A stretch of DNA of 64,000 nt from Hofstenia miamia (Eukaryota; Xenacoelomorpha; Acoela): NCBI GenBank assembly GCA_004352715.1, contig SCFE01000041.1, positions 896,928 to 960,927 of the forward strand. The letters are read 5' to 3'. The translations under genes and the position numbers were made by a program. The notes beneath the pieces are model-generated. The model ran no database searches and had not been told where the DNA came from. It saw only the letters and a list, made by a program, of their open reading frames with translations. Below are positions 30,351 through 44,624 of the stretch, piece by piece (position 1 is the first letter of the stretch; every line of letters starts with the position of its first letter).

Positions 30351-33300
30351 CGAGACTCCAAAATTCATGATAACTAGTTAATTTTCGTGCTGGAAAGATT
30401 TTCATTGTCCATGTTCGTAATAGGGTTATGTGGTTTTGTGTCATTTATTTTTTGTTCTTTGTTTTATGAAAGCAATACATAAACATTAACACCTTTTGAT
30501 AATATGATCCTGTTCATTTGGGATCATTTTACTTTGCTTTTTCCAGCTTGTATTCAGGCTCAGCCTGTTAGTTTGCAAATTTAATAGAAATCAATTTTGA
30601 ATTTACTAAACCTATTATATAGAAGACTAAATAGTAGTTTGTACTATTGACTGTGTAAGACATGATCTCAATCATTACACGAAAATAGTTTTGGAGAATA
30701 TTTAATACCAATGTAATACGAGGCTATAATTTCTTGTAATTTATTTATTATTGGATACTTGCGTATTTCACATTTGTAAATATTTGGTATTTTTACTAGC
30801 ACATATAAAGCATAAATCATATTCTTTAATTTTATAGAGTTCGATATTCTTTGTCAATTTAAAGAATTTTGAAAAAAGTTGTTCCATATGTTTGTAGAGA
30901 TAGCAATTTAAGTTTTTTATGTCGTTTTAAAATATAAAATTACATATTAAATAAATGTTCTTTGTAGTATACTGTGATTTGATGAGCGTCAAGAAATTGT
31001 CTATCTGTATGTTTCCCCAGCGCGTGTTATAGCATGATTATTCATCATGGTGATGTTATATACAAGCATTAGTTGTTTTGTTTGTCAAAGTGCAATTAGT
31101 TGTTCATGAAATGTTGGTATTGATATCTTTTTTGCAACGTTATTGCTAATAATTAATCTAAGTTGTACCACAGTGAATGTCGATATTTTTCATTTTCAAC
31201 ATTTCATTTAATAATGGAAGCAAAAATCGTTGAGCATCCGTTATTTTTTGTTCAAATTCAAGCTAGATATAATTTTTTTAGTTATTTTCCACCAAAGCAA
31301 TAGGACATGCAGTAGATTTATTTTAAATCTAATTTTTATGGTGTTTTCAAGTACTAGAATGGAATTACTCAAAATATTCAGTATTATGGTCCCTGAAATC
31401 TCATATAATTATTGGAGGCTTCTACAAACGTGGGCTAAGATTCTTTTGACAATATATTATTGTTTGTCTTTGATTGGCTATTGAATGAACTATGTTTGAT
31501 TTAGACATTTTTTATTAATCATGTTCAATAATATGTCAAATTAATTTATCCTTTCAAAATGTAACTGATTGATTCCCTTTGAATTAGAGTAGTATAATAG
31601 TGTGAACTACAGTAGTTCATTAGATTTTTGAACTTTTATTATCCAAAAAATCAATTATTGTCTTTCCTATTAGCAAACATTTTATTGTATTTTTAACCTT
31701 GCTCTTTTATTTCATAATTTCAGTTTTCAATTCAAATTTGAATTTTTTATGCTTATTTTGTGAAGTGAAGTGACACAATGTTTCAACTCCTATAATGATT
31801 TTGTCGGATATTTTATTTTTCCAATTATAAAAATATGCAGTTAAGTCACTAAGGATCCATTTATTTAATTTGTCTTAACAGGTTTCAAACTTTTCTTCTA
31901 TTTAATAAACGTGATATTTAGCTTATGTCAATAATGTCTTTCTTTATACAATCTGTCGCTTTCATTATTATCACCGTTCTTTATTACTATTTTCATTTTC
32001 AGTATATTTGATGTAATTCAAAAATTAATGGACATTTAATTTTCATAATCGCAGTTTTTCACCTTCAATACATTGTTCTTCTCTACATTGTTAGGGTTAG
32101 GTATTAAAGTTCATGTTTTAAGTCTTGAATATTTTTGCTTCGGGACGAATCGAGTCAGCTTCTTAAAAGTCAAACCGGATTTCACATGTCGAGTTTTGTA
32201 TACGTTTATAGGCTATCAATGTCATAATTTTTAAGACATCATTAAATAACTAACTGTTTTTGCAGTTACATTAATTGGTTAAAAATGTGTAATTGATCAT
32301 TATTGTATATAGATATAGAATTCAGCAATCCAAACTGAATTTAGGAAAGGAATAGATATCAAATATCACTTGAATAAAGTGTGAAGTTTTAATATACCTT
32401 TTTTGAAAGATTAGAAAATGAAAAAAAATTATAACATCTTGATGTTAGTAATGATCATTCGATAGATTCTATGACTCAACCTCAATGTCTCTGAAATACA
32501 TTTTTGTAGAAAAGTTTATTAAATAGAAAGATATATTGTTTTCAATATCAAATCAACAAAACTCAAGTTGACTCAAAATCTGTTAATATTGACTCGAAGT
32601 TTCGAGTACTCGCATTGCCCTAGTCTTCAAATGTTGTTTTATGACATGAATAAACGAATGACTGCACAGATTGAATGATCAGTTTGTGCAATATGTTTAT
32701 TAACGTAACTACATGTGTTTTGCATCAAACGTCTCTTCCTACAGTTCTCTTTTTAAATTACATCTGGTACAACTCCCCTGAAGTTACTAACATCTTCAAA
32801 AAAGTCTTGTTATTCGCTCTAACAACAAGTTCTCACTACAATCATTTCCATTACTAAAAAATTTATAACGTTCAGGATCTATCCGGCCGTGGACTTTTTT
32901 TATCAAATCTAATTAAATAAATTTCCTTAGAATATTTTATAGCATTTCCAATATTGTACTGAAAACATTTTTTGTATTATTGAAAGTATTTTACGGTGTC
33001 TAAAACACACGCCATTCTGAAGAGGGAATTTGAAATTCAAACTGGTTTATATTTTAATATTCTCTCATTTTTTCTAATATTCCAGTTTCCAAAATATTTT
33101 CGTTGCTTATTTTTGTACTGTCATTAAGTCGTTTCTTTGTCATTGATGAATAACAGAATCTCGTATTTACTAACGCCCATTATAATGTGTTCAGTTAATG
33201 TCTATATAAAGAGGTGGAATTCTAAATTATGTTATACAAGACTGCTACCGGAGTTAGTCCAATTTTGTTCTTTGGTTCTTGTTTTCTCCACTGAAAACTA

Positions 33301-36300
33301 GTCCTTACATATAATTATCATATCGCAAATTACCAAGTTTTGACTTTGCCCGGCGTCAGCTGTACAAGATTGCAACAAATTTTAAATGAAAATGCGCTCA
33401 ACAAATATCTGTAAACTGTAAGCGAAATCCACAATGTTTTATCTTTGTTATGATGTTTTAGACAATTTTCTAAGTTCGCCCAATCATTTAGTATCCGTTA
33501 CCAAGAGCAATTAAATCGATTTCCGCGCAACATCCCCTGATGCCCCGCTAGGCCTTAGTTCGTGATGAATGTTTATCGAACAGAAAAATGATGTGAAATT
33601 ATTGGTATGAATCAATAATTTCATTTCCAATAGATTTCTTGCTATTCTAGACCAGCGTTATCCTGGAAAATTGCAAACTAGTGACATCTTGCAAAAAATG
33701 CACTGATTTATGACGGTCTCCAAATATTTTAAGGTGCACATTTATAGACATCAAAGCTAGTCATTTTAAGGCACCTTTCATTCATGGGAGAGGAGTAAAT
33801 TTTTGAAAAAAATTGTTTCTATTTTATGAAAATTTACCAAAAAAATGTTCTTTTCATAATATTCATATAAACATCGCAATGTCGTATAGTGTTTATGTAA
33901 TTTTTGAAAATGAAAGCGTCATCCCTCCCCCGCCTGTAGACGGCTTGTATTTAATCAGGTGCCGTATTTATCAAGATAGGAAATTTTCTTATTATTCAAA
34001 GCTATGCAAAGACAATTTGTTCTTACTTTAATTATTTATTATTTCTACTGGCAAATGATGTAAACAGTCGCAATTTTCATCTCCATTAATTATTACTGTT
34101 AGATCATTAAATTTTCATGTTGTCTGGAATTCTTGTAACTATGTAACCAACTCTCTTTGCTGTTTAACTCATCAGTTTATTGCATTTTACTTCGGCGTTG
34201 CACTTTTAGCCATTTATGATACTGACTCACTCTTATTTGAAGCGCAACCAGTTAATTTCAGTGGTATTTATTACGCATTTTATTCTTTTTGTAAGTCGAT
34301 TTGTATTGTTTCGGCCTAAATCTGTACGCTGGGTCGAGTAAAAAATATTAAGCCGGCTACCTAAAAACAAGTTTCCACCTCTGATATTGTTAAGGTTGTT
34401 TTTGCTATATTTTGTCCAAGAGTCCGCACAATCACAAGGCTAAGAAACGGGATGTTAAGTTCAATAACAACTTAACCCTATTACTTTAAGGTAGCTTGAA
34501 TTCCTGTAGGGGGGGGGGCTTTCCACAACAGAAAATTATGCTGTAATTCCATAAAGATCAGTGTACTATTAAATTTATTTATTAAAGCTACATTGCAGAG
34601 GTTGAAATATTTGTATGATTTGTATAATAGCTCATCTCCAGTATTATACCCAGTTTTTAGTAAGTTACACAAACATTCTTCCAATTCATTTTCATATCGG
34701 CAAAAGTTACTACCTAAATCAATAAATGTTAAGATTTTAGACGATTTTTTGCAATGATATATCATCTATAGAAAATGTAATTTTCAACAATCCATTTCTC
34801 AAGTATTTTCTCATACATAAATGTTCTAATATATTTGTGTTTTCCGTGACATATACTAAAATTTTACTACTATATAAGTTTAGTAGCTTTGTGCTATTGA
34901 CATTGCTTAGAAGCATTGTTCTGGGAAAAGGCTGAGAAATCATATTTTGAAATGATTAATAAGTCTGCAATTAGACATATCTGCATGTAATTGCTGTAAA
35001 ATGCAATGAAATCCAAGGTATCAGTTTTTCGTCTGGCATTTCTAGCATTTATGATGTAAAAACTGCACCACCATTCTCAATATCACGTTTATCATCTATA
35101 ATCAAGCAACTAATTACTAAAATAATAGCGCTATTGGATTCAGTAAAGGCATCTTGAAGGATTTCTAAAAAACAATTACTTAAATGTTTTCTGAGGCTAC
35201 GTCTATTAAGGAACAATGTAATATTCCGCAAAAACGTGAAATAAACATAGAATACATAAGGAACTCGAGTATGCTTGCAATCAGTGCATCGAATTCCAAC
35301 TGCATCTGATATTTTAAATATGTATCTGAGCAGTTGAACTTCAGGACAGTGGGAGATTGTGCTGCTAAGGCATACACTTTCATCTCTGGCCAGTGCCATA
35401 GGGCGAATTAATAGGGCGTTCAAGAATTGTTATATCTTGATTTTTTACTTCTACTAGGGTGATTTTTTTAGCAATGACTGGGTATTTCAGATTTTAAATC
35501 AAATTCCATCAGTTTTTGCTCCATAATAACGAACAGGTCAAAACTACATACAATTATCTACTAAACACAAGGTGGAAACTTTGACAAAAGTTGGCAGTTA
35601 TTCATTTTTTTTAAATTGGTTTTGTTTTTATAAATCGACATAATTATTGGAGCTAGCAGTGTCTTACGGCCAGCGTTATTTGCAAATCCTACCCCAGACT
35701 GCAAAAGAACATAAATATTTGCATTAAATGGAAATGTAGGCCTTGTTGAACTAATTTAGTCACCCTTGGTTACTGAGTTTCGGTAGGTTGGTTCCGAGTG
35801 CAGTCATGTGGTATTAATGGATATTTGGAAAATGAATTTTCAATTACTTTTTTAATTTAATTGCCAAAGGATTTCCCGCAAATTTTCCTTGATCTGTTAA
35901 TCAAATTTTTGCCTTGTCAGCGTCATTTATGAAAACATAATGAACTTTTCATACTTCTGGTGTACATTATGATTTTCCAAAGATAGATGTGAGCACCTAT
36001 GGATGTTGCAACCGATTTTGGTGTTAGCTATACTCAAGAATATTTGATGTCTTACTCGGTTTATACATAATCGATATATTATGTGTAGTTGCAATAACTC
36101 TCTCAACAGTTGTACAGTTCAGATCTGTTGGTTGCTAAAATAAGCCTACCTATTTGCTTACAATAACTCCAGAACAGTGTTATCAACTTTCAAGTCTCTT
36201 ACTTCTTTTTCGATAGGTCTGTAACCAGTAAACAATTTTTAAATGTTCTTTGAAGTTATCATCATATCTAATGTCGCAGTTGGTGAACACATTTCATATG

Positions 36301-37362
36301 TTCTGTAGATTTTTAGTCTGGCCAGTGTACAGTTCTAAGGCATACATGGCTCATTACATGAATGTTTACCATTCCTCTCAGGTATTATAAAATTATGGAA
36401 TTAATTTAACTTTGAGTAAATGGATATGCGGGGGAAAATGCAGAAACCGACTGCACTTCTGAATCGATTTTACTCCGTCTGCATTGTAATTCCCTGCCAA
36501 TTTATTTATAATATCACCACTTGTTATCCCTGGATCAATATGAAGCAGTGCATTCCTCATGGCAAGTTGATTTTTCACAGTGTTTGAGTCTCAATGAATC
36601 ACGTCTCTTTCTCATCTTGCCTCGTTGCTCCAGTAACAATTTTCTCCCACTGAATGCATATTTGTGTTAAATAGTCTTTTTTCACTTGTTATACTCCACT
36701 CTCAATTATTTCACAAGAATTCATTTACTGTGGATATCGGACCAGCTGTTCGCCTCTTATTGTCACGTTAAGGGTGTGTACGTTATATTTATTTATTATT
36801 TTCAACATCAATCTCGTACCATTTTACTTTCTATGTCTATATAATTTACATTTACTATTAATCTTACAAATCCCTGACACTGTTAACTTATTTTTATAAA
36901 CTAACATTAGTTTTTATAATTTTAAAATGAATTTCTTAGAACTTGATTAATTTGTTATATTCAATTGTTTAATTTAGTACTTGTGCTTAATAGCAACTTT
37001 CTGTTACCTGATACAAATTGAGATATGTAAAGATTAATTGCGCGTACAGCATAATTTAAACTGAATTTGTGTTTATTTTGTATCATCTGCTTAAGTCTCA
37101 AATTATTTCCATTTAATTAAACACACAAGCACAATATTGCTATATTCAATGTCTACACACTGGTTTTGGTATTTCAATTCCAACTAGAAAAAAATTGTTT
37201 TGATTTAACAGTATATAGCAAATGCGATTCAATTATTTATTGTACGATTGTAAAATATTCTTTAATTATTGGTGCATGCATTCCTCTTTATCTCATTAAT
37301 TAATTATGAAGAACAATACAGTATGCGATGGGCATTTCTCCATTAGTTTTAGTAGGTTAATG

Positions 37363-37676
37363 CAGGGTTTGCATGTTTTAAACAGCACCCGTTTAAAACA
37401 ACGGTTTTTTTCAAATTTATATAGAACTTTATGGATAGTTTGGGTTTTGTACTTTTCTCCTGAAAAAATAGTAAAACATGCGTTTTGTTTGTGTAATAAA
37501 CAAAAAAATCCATTTTGATAGGTTTATCATAATTCAATGTTTGCTACTCTATGGGCTTTCATCAAGATTTTAGTTCCTTGAGGTGGACCTGTTAAAGAGC
37601 TACAAAACATTGTTTTAAACTTTTACAACGTTTTAAACGTTTTTTTCTAAAAAAAATATACCTTTTCCCAAACCTG
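37363..37676. mobile_element. Possible hAT-like MITE
   Basis: The left side reads CAGGGTTTGCATGTTTTAAA. The right side, on the opposite strand, reads CAGGTTTGGGAAAAGG and then AACGTTTAAAACG-type repeats. The subterminal GTTTTAAAC motifs resemble those of the hAT copy at 7927-8469. No target duplication was found, so the boundaries are uncertain. Confidence 0.35.
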
Positions 37677-38245
37677 TGTTCACGATTTTTTAAATACTCT
37701 ACATTTTGAGGGCTAAGTCTTTTTAAACACAGTTAAAACTTCTTAACGATTCGCGGGTGAAATTCACAATCATTAACACACAACTTTAATCGCAATTCAA
37801 TCATGACTTTATAGAAAATATTTTAAATTATAGAGATTTTATAGGGCTTTTTTAAGTGTGCGTCTCTGTCTTTTAGTGCGTATTTCGTATTACTTACAGA
37901 AAGTTTTTCGAAAAAATAAACACTTAGGAATTCCAACTATTCATTCAATGCTTGCGATTTAATTCTGCTCATATAAATTTTCACATTTGCCTGGAATTGC
38001 GCAACACTCTCTTGCTTCTAATGAAACAACCCCTTCAATTAGAGCAAAAGATCCTTTTGAAACTGGAGTATAGTTACATAGATATTGAAATTTGCAATTT
38101 TCTATTCGAATACTTGTCAATTGTGTTATCTTCTGTAAACATATCATTCGTGGTGATCACACATCGAAATTCTTTTTTTACGCTTCGAATAAATAGTTGT
38201 GAATTAATTTCACGAGGATTGCGCCTTCATCTAACTTGTAAATTA

Positions 38246-38248
<3 letters not shown>

Positions 38249-38277
<29 letters not shown>

Positions 38278-38455
38278 NNNNNNNNNNNNNNNNNNNNNNN
38301 NNNNNNNNNNNNNNNNNNNNNNNNNNNNNNNNNNNNNNNNNNNNNNNNNNNNNNNNNNNNNNNNNNNNNNNNNNNNNNNNNNNNNNNNNNNNNNNNNNNN
38401 NNNNNNNNNNNNNNNNNNNNNNNNNNNNNNNNNNNNNNNNNATATATATATAATA
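38249..38455. repeat. (TA)n tract containing a 164-N assembly gap
   Basis: A TA repeat enters the gap (Ns at 38278-38441) and leaves it again, so the missing bases are probably more TA repeat. Reading frames across it are meaningless. Confidence 0.9.
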
Positions 38456-38466
38456 ATATATTTTAA

Positions 38467-38732
38467 CAGCAAACATGTCTCGCTATATAATCATAAGTTC
38501 TTTACTCATAAAAATGGGGGAAACGGGGAAATATAATATTATGTTTTAAGATAGACGTACGATGTTTAAGTGATGTAATTGTTTATTTATTAGATTGTTA
38601 TTGTAGTTTTTTAATAACAATTTAATAAATACACAACTGCATCACTTCAAAATCCTACGTCTAATTTAAAGACAATACTTTATTTCCCTCTTCCCCCATT
38701 TTTATCACTGGGGAAGCGAAACATGTTTGCTG
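38467..38732. mobile_element. Hairpin MITE with TTAA target
   Basis: TTAA flanks both ends (38463-38466 and 38733-38736). The arms begin CAGCAAACATGTCTCGC and, inverted, CAGCAAACATGTTTCGC. Arm homology continues over about 120 bp per side (AAAAATGGGGGAA, GTGATG). It then passes into a central inverted pair around GTTTATTTATTAGATTGTTA, so nearly the whole 266 bp can fold. Non-coding. The TTAA target suggests piggyBac or Kolobok. Confidence 0.85.
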
Positions 38733-38739
38733 TTAATGT

Positions 38740-40087
38740 TATTTGCATATATTTATATATATATTTTTTTTAAATATATATTTGACATAACATCATTATA
38801 CGAGAAATCGTCATTAAAATGTTTTAGCAGTAGTTCAATTTCACCTTTTTTAAAAGTTAACATAGACCATTAAATAACAGTCCAGCTATTGTTTGAAGAT
38901 TTATCAATTGTAATCCAATAACCACTAGTTTATGTTGTCGATGTAAAATTGGTGCAAATTTCGTATTTCTTGTATTGCCACCAGCTTTCTTATTTACCTC
39001 TTAACGTTGAATTCTTTTAAACTTGTGATGGTTTCTTCAAAATCATTTTAATCTCCCATAACGCATGAACTACAAGAGATATTGAGATCTTAAGAGCACC
39101 GTAGGGTAGATGTGTCTCTTTGCTTCATCTTCATTCGAAAGCAACCCTTTGTCGGTGTAGCTATTGCAGAACAATGATTGTGAGTTAGTGCTCGGCATGT
39201 GTTATCTATTTAAAGAAAATGATATAGCTGGTCGATAGAGCTTTTTAAAAAAATGTTTGAAAATATTAATTAAAACGTTTTGTGTCCTTGAAGATTTAGG
39301 TTAATATCATTTTCACAAATGTAGTTCTCTAACACCCTGCCTAATAATACTAATATTATTGTATTTCTTGAAAATGCTTCAGAAAACTTTTCAAACAGAA
39401 ATGAATAGCAATATATGCATTACAAACTTTATTTCTTTCTCCCATGTTTCTTCTAAAACTAAAAGCTATCTAAAAATTGTTGAACAAACTTTCTAATAAT
39501 TATCCACTACAACACTTTTTTTGTTTTAGAGAGCTATAGTTACTTAAGTTATAATCAAATGAAATTATAGGTTTTTGGCAAAGAAATTCTTTGAAACACG
39601 CCATGGTAGTAAACAAATGGTAAAGATATCATTCTTTTGAGTTAGCAATGATAATGAATATATATTTGAGATTTTAAAATTTTAAAAAATTCATAATCAC
39701 AAATTTGATGTAACGATTTCAACGTGTTTAATACATATTTCAAAAATCATGTAAAGAGCATATAACTTATTTACAAATTACTGGCTAAATATGGATTCCA
39801 AAATTAATGCTAACAAAAGCATCATATGTGTGAACGTATAATAAAAATTGCACAATGCTTAACTGCTATTACACCTTTAACTAAAAATCTAAAATAAATT
39901 TTTAATGGATTTTAATCTAATTTGTATTGTGAGAATTGTTGCATATAGACTATTACAAAAATTTTCAATTTTTGTATTAGTTTTTTAATGTATTGAGTTT
40001 GGTGGGGAAATTTTCTTGCATTATATGAAAAATAATGTAATTTTCTTTTTATAGAAATGCAAGTGTAACGTTACAAATTGTCTAACC

Positions 40088-40136
<49 letters not shown>

Positions 40137-43100
40137 TATACAGTATATACATATAAATTTACTTTCACTTAGTGATTTTGTATGTACTCTAGTTCACAGA
40201 AAAAAAATGAGTGTGACAAAAATGTCTCGTAAATGCTATCATCACAAATTCAATTTAATAATAATTTGCTAATAAGTTTTAGTAGCCGCCTGGATCTCTT
40301 TATGTTTTGTGTTCTATTTGTTTGTAAACCAATTATTCGAATGTCATGCTGCTAAATTCAATTTTTCTAATTGCTGTATTAAATGAAGTGAAATACGTTG
40401 ACATTTGTTTAATTGCTTACCGCTATTATCACTTGTTAATGCTCACTTGAATCTGCAGTGAACTTACGGTAGGCATCTATATTCTGTTATTTTTTAATGC
40501 CAGATATTTTTTAATTTTAATTAAAGTTATACTAAGAATGAACTTGGTTGAGGAAGGTTAAATGTGCTTTGAAGTTTACCGCCATTGTAACGAGTCTAGT
40601 AAGAATTGAAGGTCTCCCCTGGTTGTATTGACCAAAGATGAATTTAAGTTTCCCATTATTGTTATTAACTCATATTTGAATACTAACAAAGCTTCATTTG
40701 AAAGTGCTAACAATGCCTTCACAATTATTCCAAACAGAAAAAATCCATTGATAGAATTCCAAATGACTATGCTACCCAATTCCATAATGTATTTCAAGAT
40801 CAGGAAAATGACGGAGCATCTCATTCGCAATCTATGATTGCTATTCCATGTGATTAACTGGTCTCAGGTACATTGAACTAAATATTTGTGTGGTTGTGGG
40901 ACTAACGTGGGTTTTGGAACCATAATTTTGGGTAAAATAAAAGTTAGGTTATGAGATGAAATGGTCTCATTGAACTAACATATTTCATGGGTGAGGACTA
41001 GGTCCTGTTTATATCGTCAGCAAATGAAGGCATAATCATAGCGGTCTTCAGTGCCTCGATTTATATTAATAACTTAAATATTAAGTTATGCAGACTTTCT
41101 ATTTTTAGTAAAACTGAATTTGATTTGTTTACATATGTAGATAAGATTTGTTGATGTAAGTAAATTATGATTGTAAAATAATGTTCGTCCTTCAGTTAGT
41201 AAACGTAGTAATCGCTATTATTTCTCCGATTTTTACTTGTAACTTATATACTTTTCTAATTTGGCTAAAACGGAAAAGAATTGAAATTCAATTTTAAAGG
41301 CTGTTACTTTTCCTATTCTTCTAGTGGGTATTGTAATTCTGCTTTTATCGCCAGCTTTTGATGTTCCTTTTAATTATGGCATTGAACTAATGGATGGATT
41401 GGAGGTGAGTTGTAACTCATTTCCTAAAAGAAGTTAAAGAATTATCTAGTGCATTATTATTTTTAAAATCATTCTATTTTTACTTGTACGTGTTTTTTCA
41501 TGTGCTCGTTGCTTTCCTTAGTTCTTCCTCGGTATGAACTCAAGCTACTCTATTCAATAATAATTTAATAAACTTTTCAGGAAGCTCATTGTTGAAATAA
41601 TTTGTTTTTCCGGGAGATTTTTTTATGAAAAAAATCGCGTTCCTCTCTAACAAAGTGCATTCGATCGGAAAATATTAGCATTAATTAAAAATGTTTTTCC
41701 TTTTTACTTTATATACATTCAGTTTGAAAATTGTTATACAGAAACATTAGAACTATCCCCATTTCATAAAGAATTTTCACTTATCAACTCAACTTTACTT
41801 CTTTTATTCTACAACTTGTTAGCCGGGGAAAGATAATGCTGTATTTTTAATTTGAAGGAATATTTGGTCCTCATTTTTTCCATTCCTTAAAAATATATTA
41901 GGAAAATTGTTATTTTATGGGAAATATTCATTTTATTCACATAATTCACTAATGTCATTCTGTGATTATATACCACCTATTAATTTGGTATACAACGGAT
42001 GGTTTTGTACTTAGCTATTAACTGCCTGATTTCAACGTCATTCCGCTATTGGAAACATATTTTTTAAAATTTTTTGGTACTAGGGTCAATGTCCATTATG
42101 ACGCTTTATTCAAATTCAACACTTTTATATGCGAATGGCCCTTTACGGATTAACCATTATGGCCGTTATTACCAACCTTTTCTTTGTAAAAGAAAGTATT
42201 TACCATTTTTTGCCTGAAGCGTATCTATTTTTATATGTTCAGCCCTTCCTTTATAATTATTAGTGAATTGCATTGATGGGTATTTTGAGTGTGAAAAGTA
42301 ATCACAAAGTCATTCTACCTTATTTAGATAAAGCGTAGGTCATATTCAGATGTCACAATGTGTATTTGATTCCTAAGGCGTATCGGTTATCGCTAATGTT
42401 TTTGACGTATTGGAAATATTTTATTTCTTACGTTATATTGCGTCATAATTGAATTCAAGCATTAACAATGTCGCTGTTTAATCGACTCCAGGTATCACAG
42501 ACTTTCTGTCACCAGTTCTCCTCTTAACTCAATTAACCAACTGTACTTTAGATGAAAAACGCCTTTTAACATCTATTTTTAAAATTCTATAAATTTATAT
42601 CGTTTTTTAAATGCATTAACTAAAAATATTTCTAACAAAATATTTTTACATTTCAAAAATTTGAAAACATGTGAGTTTACAAATGGAATTTAAGGAATTT
42701 TTTGTTTCCAACAACATCTTTTACGCATTCAACTCGAGCTTTGTTCTAATTACCTAGCAATGGGTTGTGGGACCAGTTTTGTGCCTAGTATCTTTCTCCA
42801 TAGACTAGAACATTTTTTTTCATTTCGGAGAAAAACAATATTCCAGCGGAACCAATTATGTATCTTTAGCTTTTTGTACCAACATGACTTGTTGTAAATG
42901 CATTTTTAAATTTCATTATAAGAATTTGAAATTTTTTGAGAAGTCAGATTTAAGGACCAGCACTAGATCTTTTATCACTACATATATTTTTGGAACAAGG
43001 CTAAAACTTGAAGTACTACAAAGCTTCAGTCTCTAATTTCGTTAAGCCATCAAAAGTTGCTTATAGTGTACATCCAAATCAAATTTGCATGACTTCAAAT

Positions 43101-44160
43101 TCAACACATTTTAACACTTTTATTTTAACTTTTTAATTTGTTTAAAACATTGACGATGTAAATTGATACACTTGATCGCTTTAGTAAGTTAAAGCAGTGA
43201 ATATATTAATAAAATTAATAGAATTATAAGAGATCCTTTGCGAACGTACATAATTGCTAAAACCTTTTAAATCCCACTATTACAAAAGCCATAAATAACT
43301 TTAAAATTCCTGTCATTGCATAGCTATGCACTTTTCTATTTACTGTCTACATTTACCATAATCATATTGAATGTATTTCCATAAACCTAATTCCTGATCG
43401 GCGCAAAATATTTTCTCTCCTGCTGTTCAAATTGAAGGTCACTTATATTATACATTTCTCATCACAAATCTCGTCTCCTTTGCTGTATACATAAATAATT
43501 TAAAATTCCATTATTATTTGGCTTTGAATTTCTGCGATGATTGAAAATCATTTATTTATAGGCTAGGGCCGAAAATGCCCCGAGGCCATCCACAAGCACT
43601 GTCCATAGTTCGTAGCCCATGTTTTCTGAACAACGACTCGCACTTCTTTTGAGCAAAATTTATTGAAGAATTTTCCAATGGCTATTTTAGGAAATATTGT
43701 TTTATCCATTTAGAAAGCATGAATCTATTTTTGCAATCAGTTTTGTTCTTTACGTTCACTCAAAATAGTTTTCGTAATCTTTGTTTATATTCTGTCCGAA
43801 CACTCAACGTCTGCAGTCCATGTATTTGCTGTGAACTGGTCTTTTTTTAACCATACATAATTATCTAAAAAAGCATATATGCTCTTATTTGAAGTGCTGT
43901 TACTGATTCCTGAAATTCCAAAATCCACATATCGAAACATTCGAGCAACCTGTAGCTGTAAGGAAACTTGTTCGACAAATATATCTAATTAAGACTAAAA
44001 GTCGTAAATGTTGCAAATGTAACCTTTTCCTGAACTTCAAAGTTGGACACGCTGTGTGTTTAGAATTTAATCACGAATCAGCAAACTGAGTAAATGAGTA
44101 TTCTATTTATCAAGTTTGCAGAACCAATGTTTTAAGTTATGCTATTTATAAATTTTATTT
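38740..44160. other. Upstream region of CSRNP, nothing recognised except (TA)n
   Basis: AT-rich non-coding DNA. It may hold 5' untranslated exons and regulatory DNA of the CSRNP gene, but I see no core promoter or conserved block that I can defend. Confidence 0.5.
40090..40140. repeat. (TA)n microsatellite
   Basis: About 25 TA units with one interruption. Confidence 0.95.
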
Positions 44161-44177
44161 AGTGAAACTGTAAATAC

Positions 44178-44195
44178 ATGCCCAAGCCATCGTAA
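44178..44195 (+). promoter_or_regulatory. Five-codon uORF overlapping the CSRNP start
   Basis: ATG CCC AAG CCA TCG TAA ends in the TAATG overlap with the main ATG. The acceptor-like TTTATTTAG just before 44163 suggests this stretch is the 5' UTR part of the first coding exon, so the uORF would be transcribed. Such an overlap favours reinitiation at the main start, which has G at -3 and +4. Confidence 0.45.
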
Positions 44196-44624
44196 TGGAA
44201 GCCGGGGGCGAAGATGTCAATGGCTTAAAAATCGAATCTGTATATAGTACTAATGAAATTCCACTAGAAGATTCACTGTTAGAAGAAAGTTTCTCCCCCG
44301 ATTCCAGCAGTAGTCCTCAATCAGACGAGTGCTCATGTAACTCCGACGCCGAGGACGACGATGACAACGACAGTGGGATCGCATCGTCGGGTAATCACGA
44401 CGATGAATCTGGCGGTGGCAATCTTTATGATGATCTCTCACAAGAAAATATTCTCTCTACGTTGTTTTCCTTACCAGAAATGTACACAAATTCTTTGTCA
44501 AACTGCAGCACACGTCTTTTACATAAACCTCGGAACTCATCTTCAGATCCAATTGAAATCGACTATGAAGCTGATTTGGCAACAGAAGCAACTTCTTCAC
44601 AGAATAACTCCACATCATCTAACT
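44195..44624 (+). CDS. CSRNP: CSRNP exon 1 (coding)
   Basis: Residues 1-143, phase 0 to 1, donor AACT|GTATGT. A low-complexity acidic/serine region ([20 protein letters not shown]) is followed by [13 protein letters not shown]. Confidence 0.9.

Larger units (their letters stand above)
27984..38460. other. Long intergenic region, largely featureless
   Basis: About 10 kb of AT-rich DNA between the GGCGCT element and the TTAA hairpin. I see a 30-bp tandem duplication (29544-29603), a (TA)n tract (30308-30348), a G10 run (34509-34518), a possible MITE near 37.36-37.68 kb and an N gap. No exon with splice sites and homology was found; the open frames are short and not protein-like. Confidence 0.6.

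Noticed and set aside
35049-35423. Minus-strand frame of 124 codons with several cysteines
   Set aside because: No recognisable domain, a non-repeated cysteine pattern and no splice context. It could be a decayed element but cannot be supported.
37952-38536. A 194-codon frame near 38 kb
   Set aside because: It is bridged only by Ns and (TA)n, which encodes an Ile-Tyr repeat.
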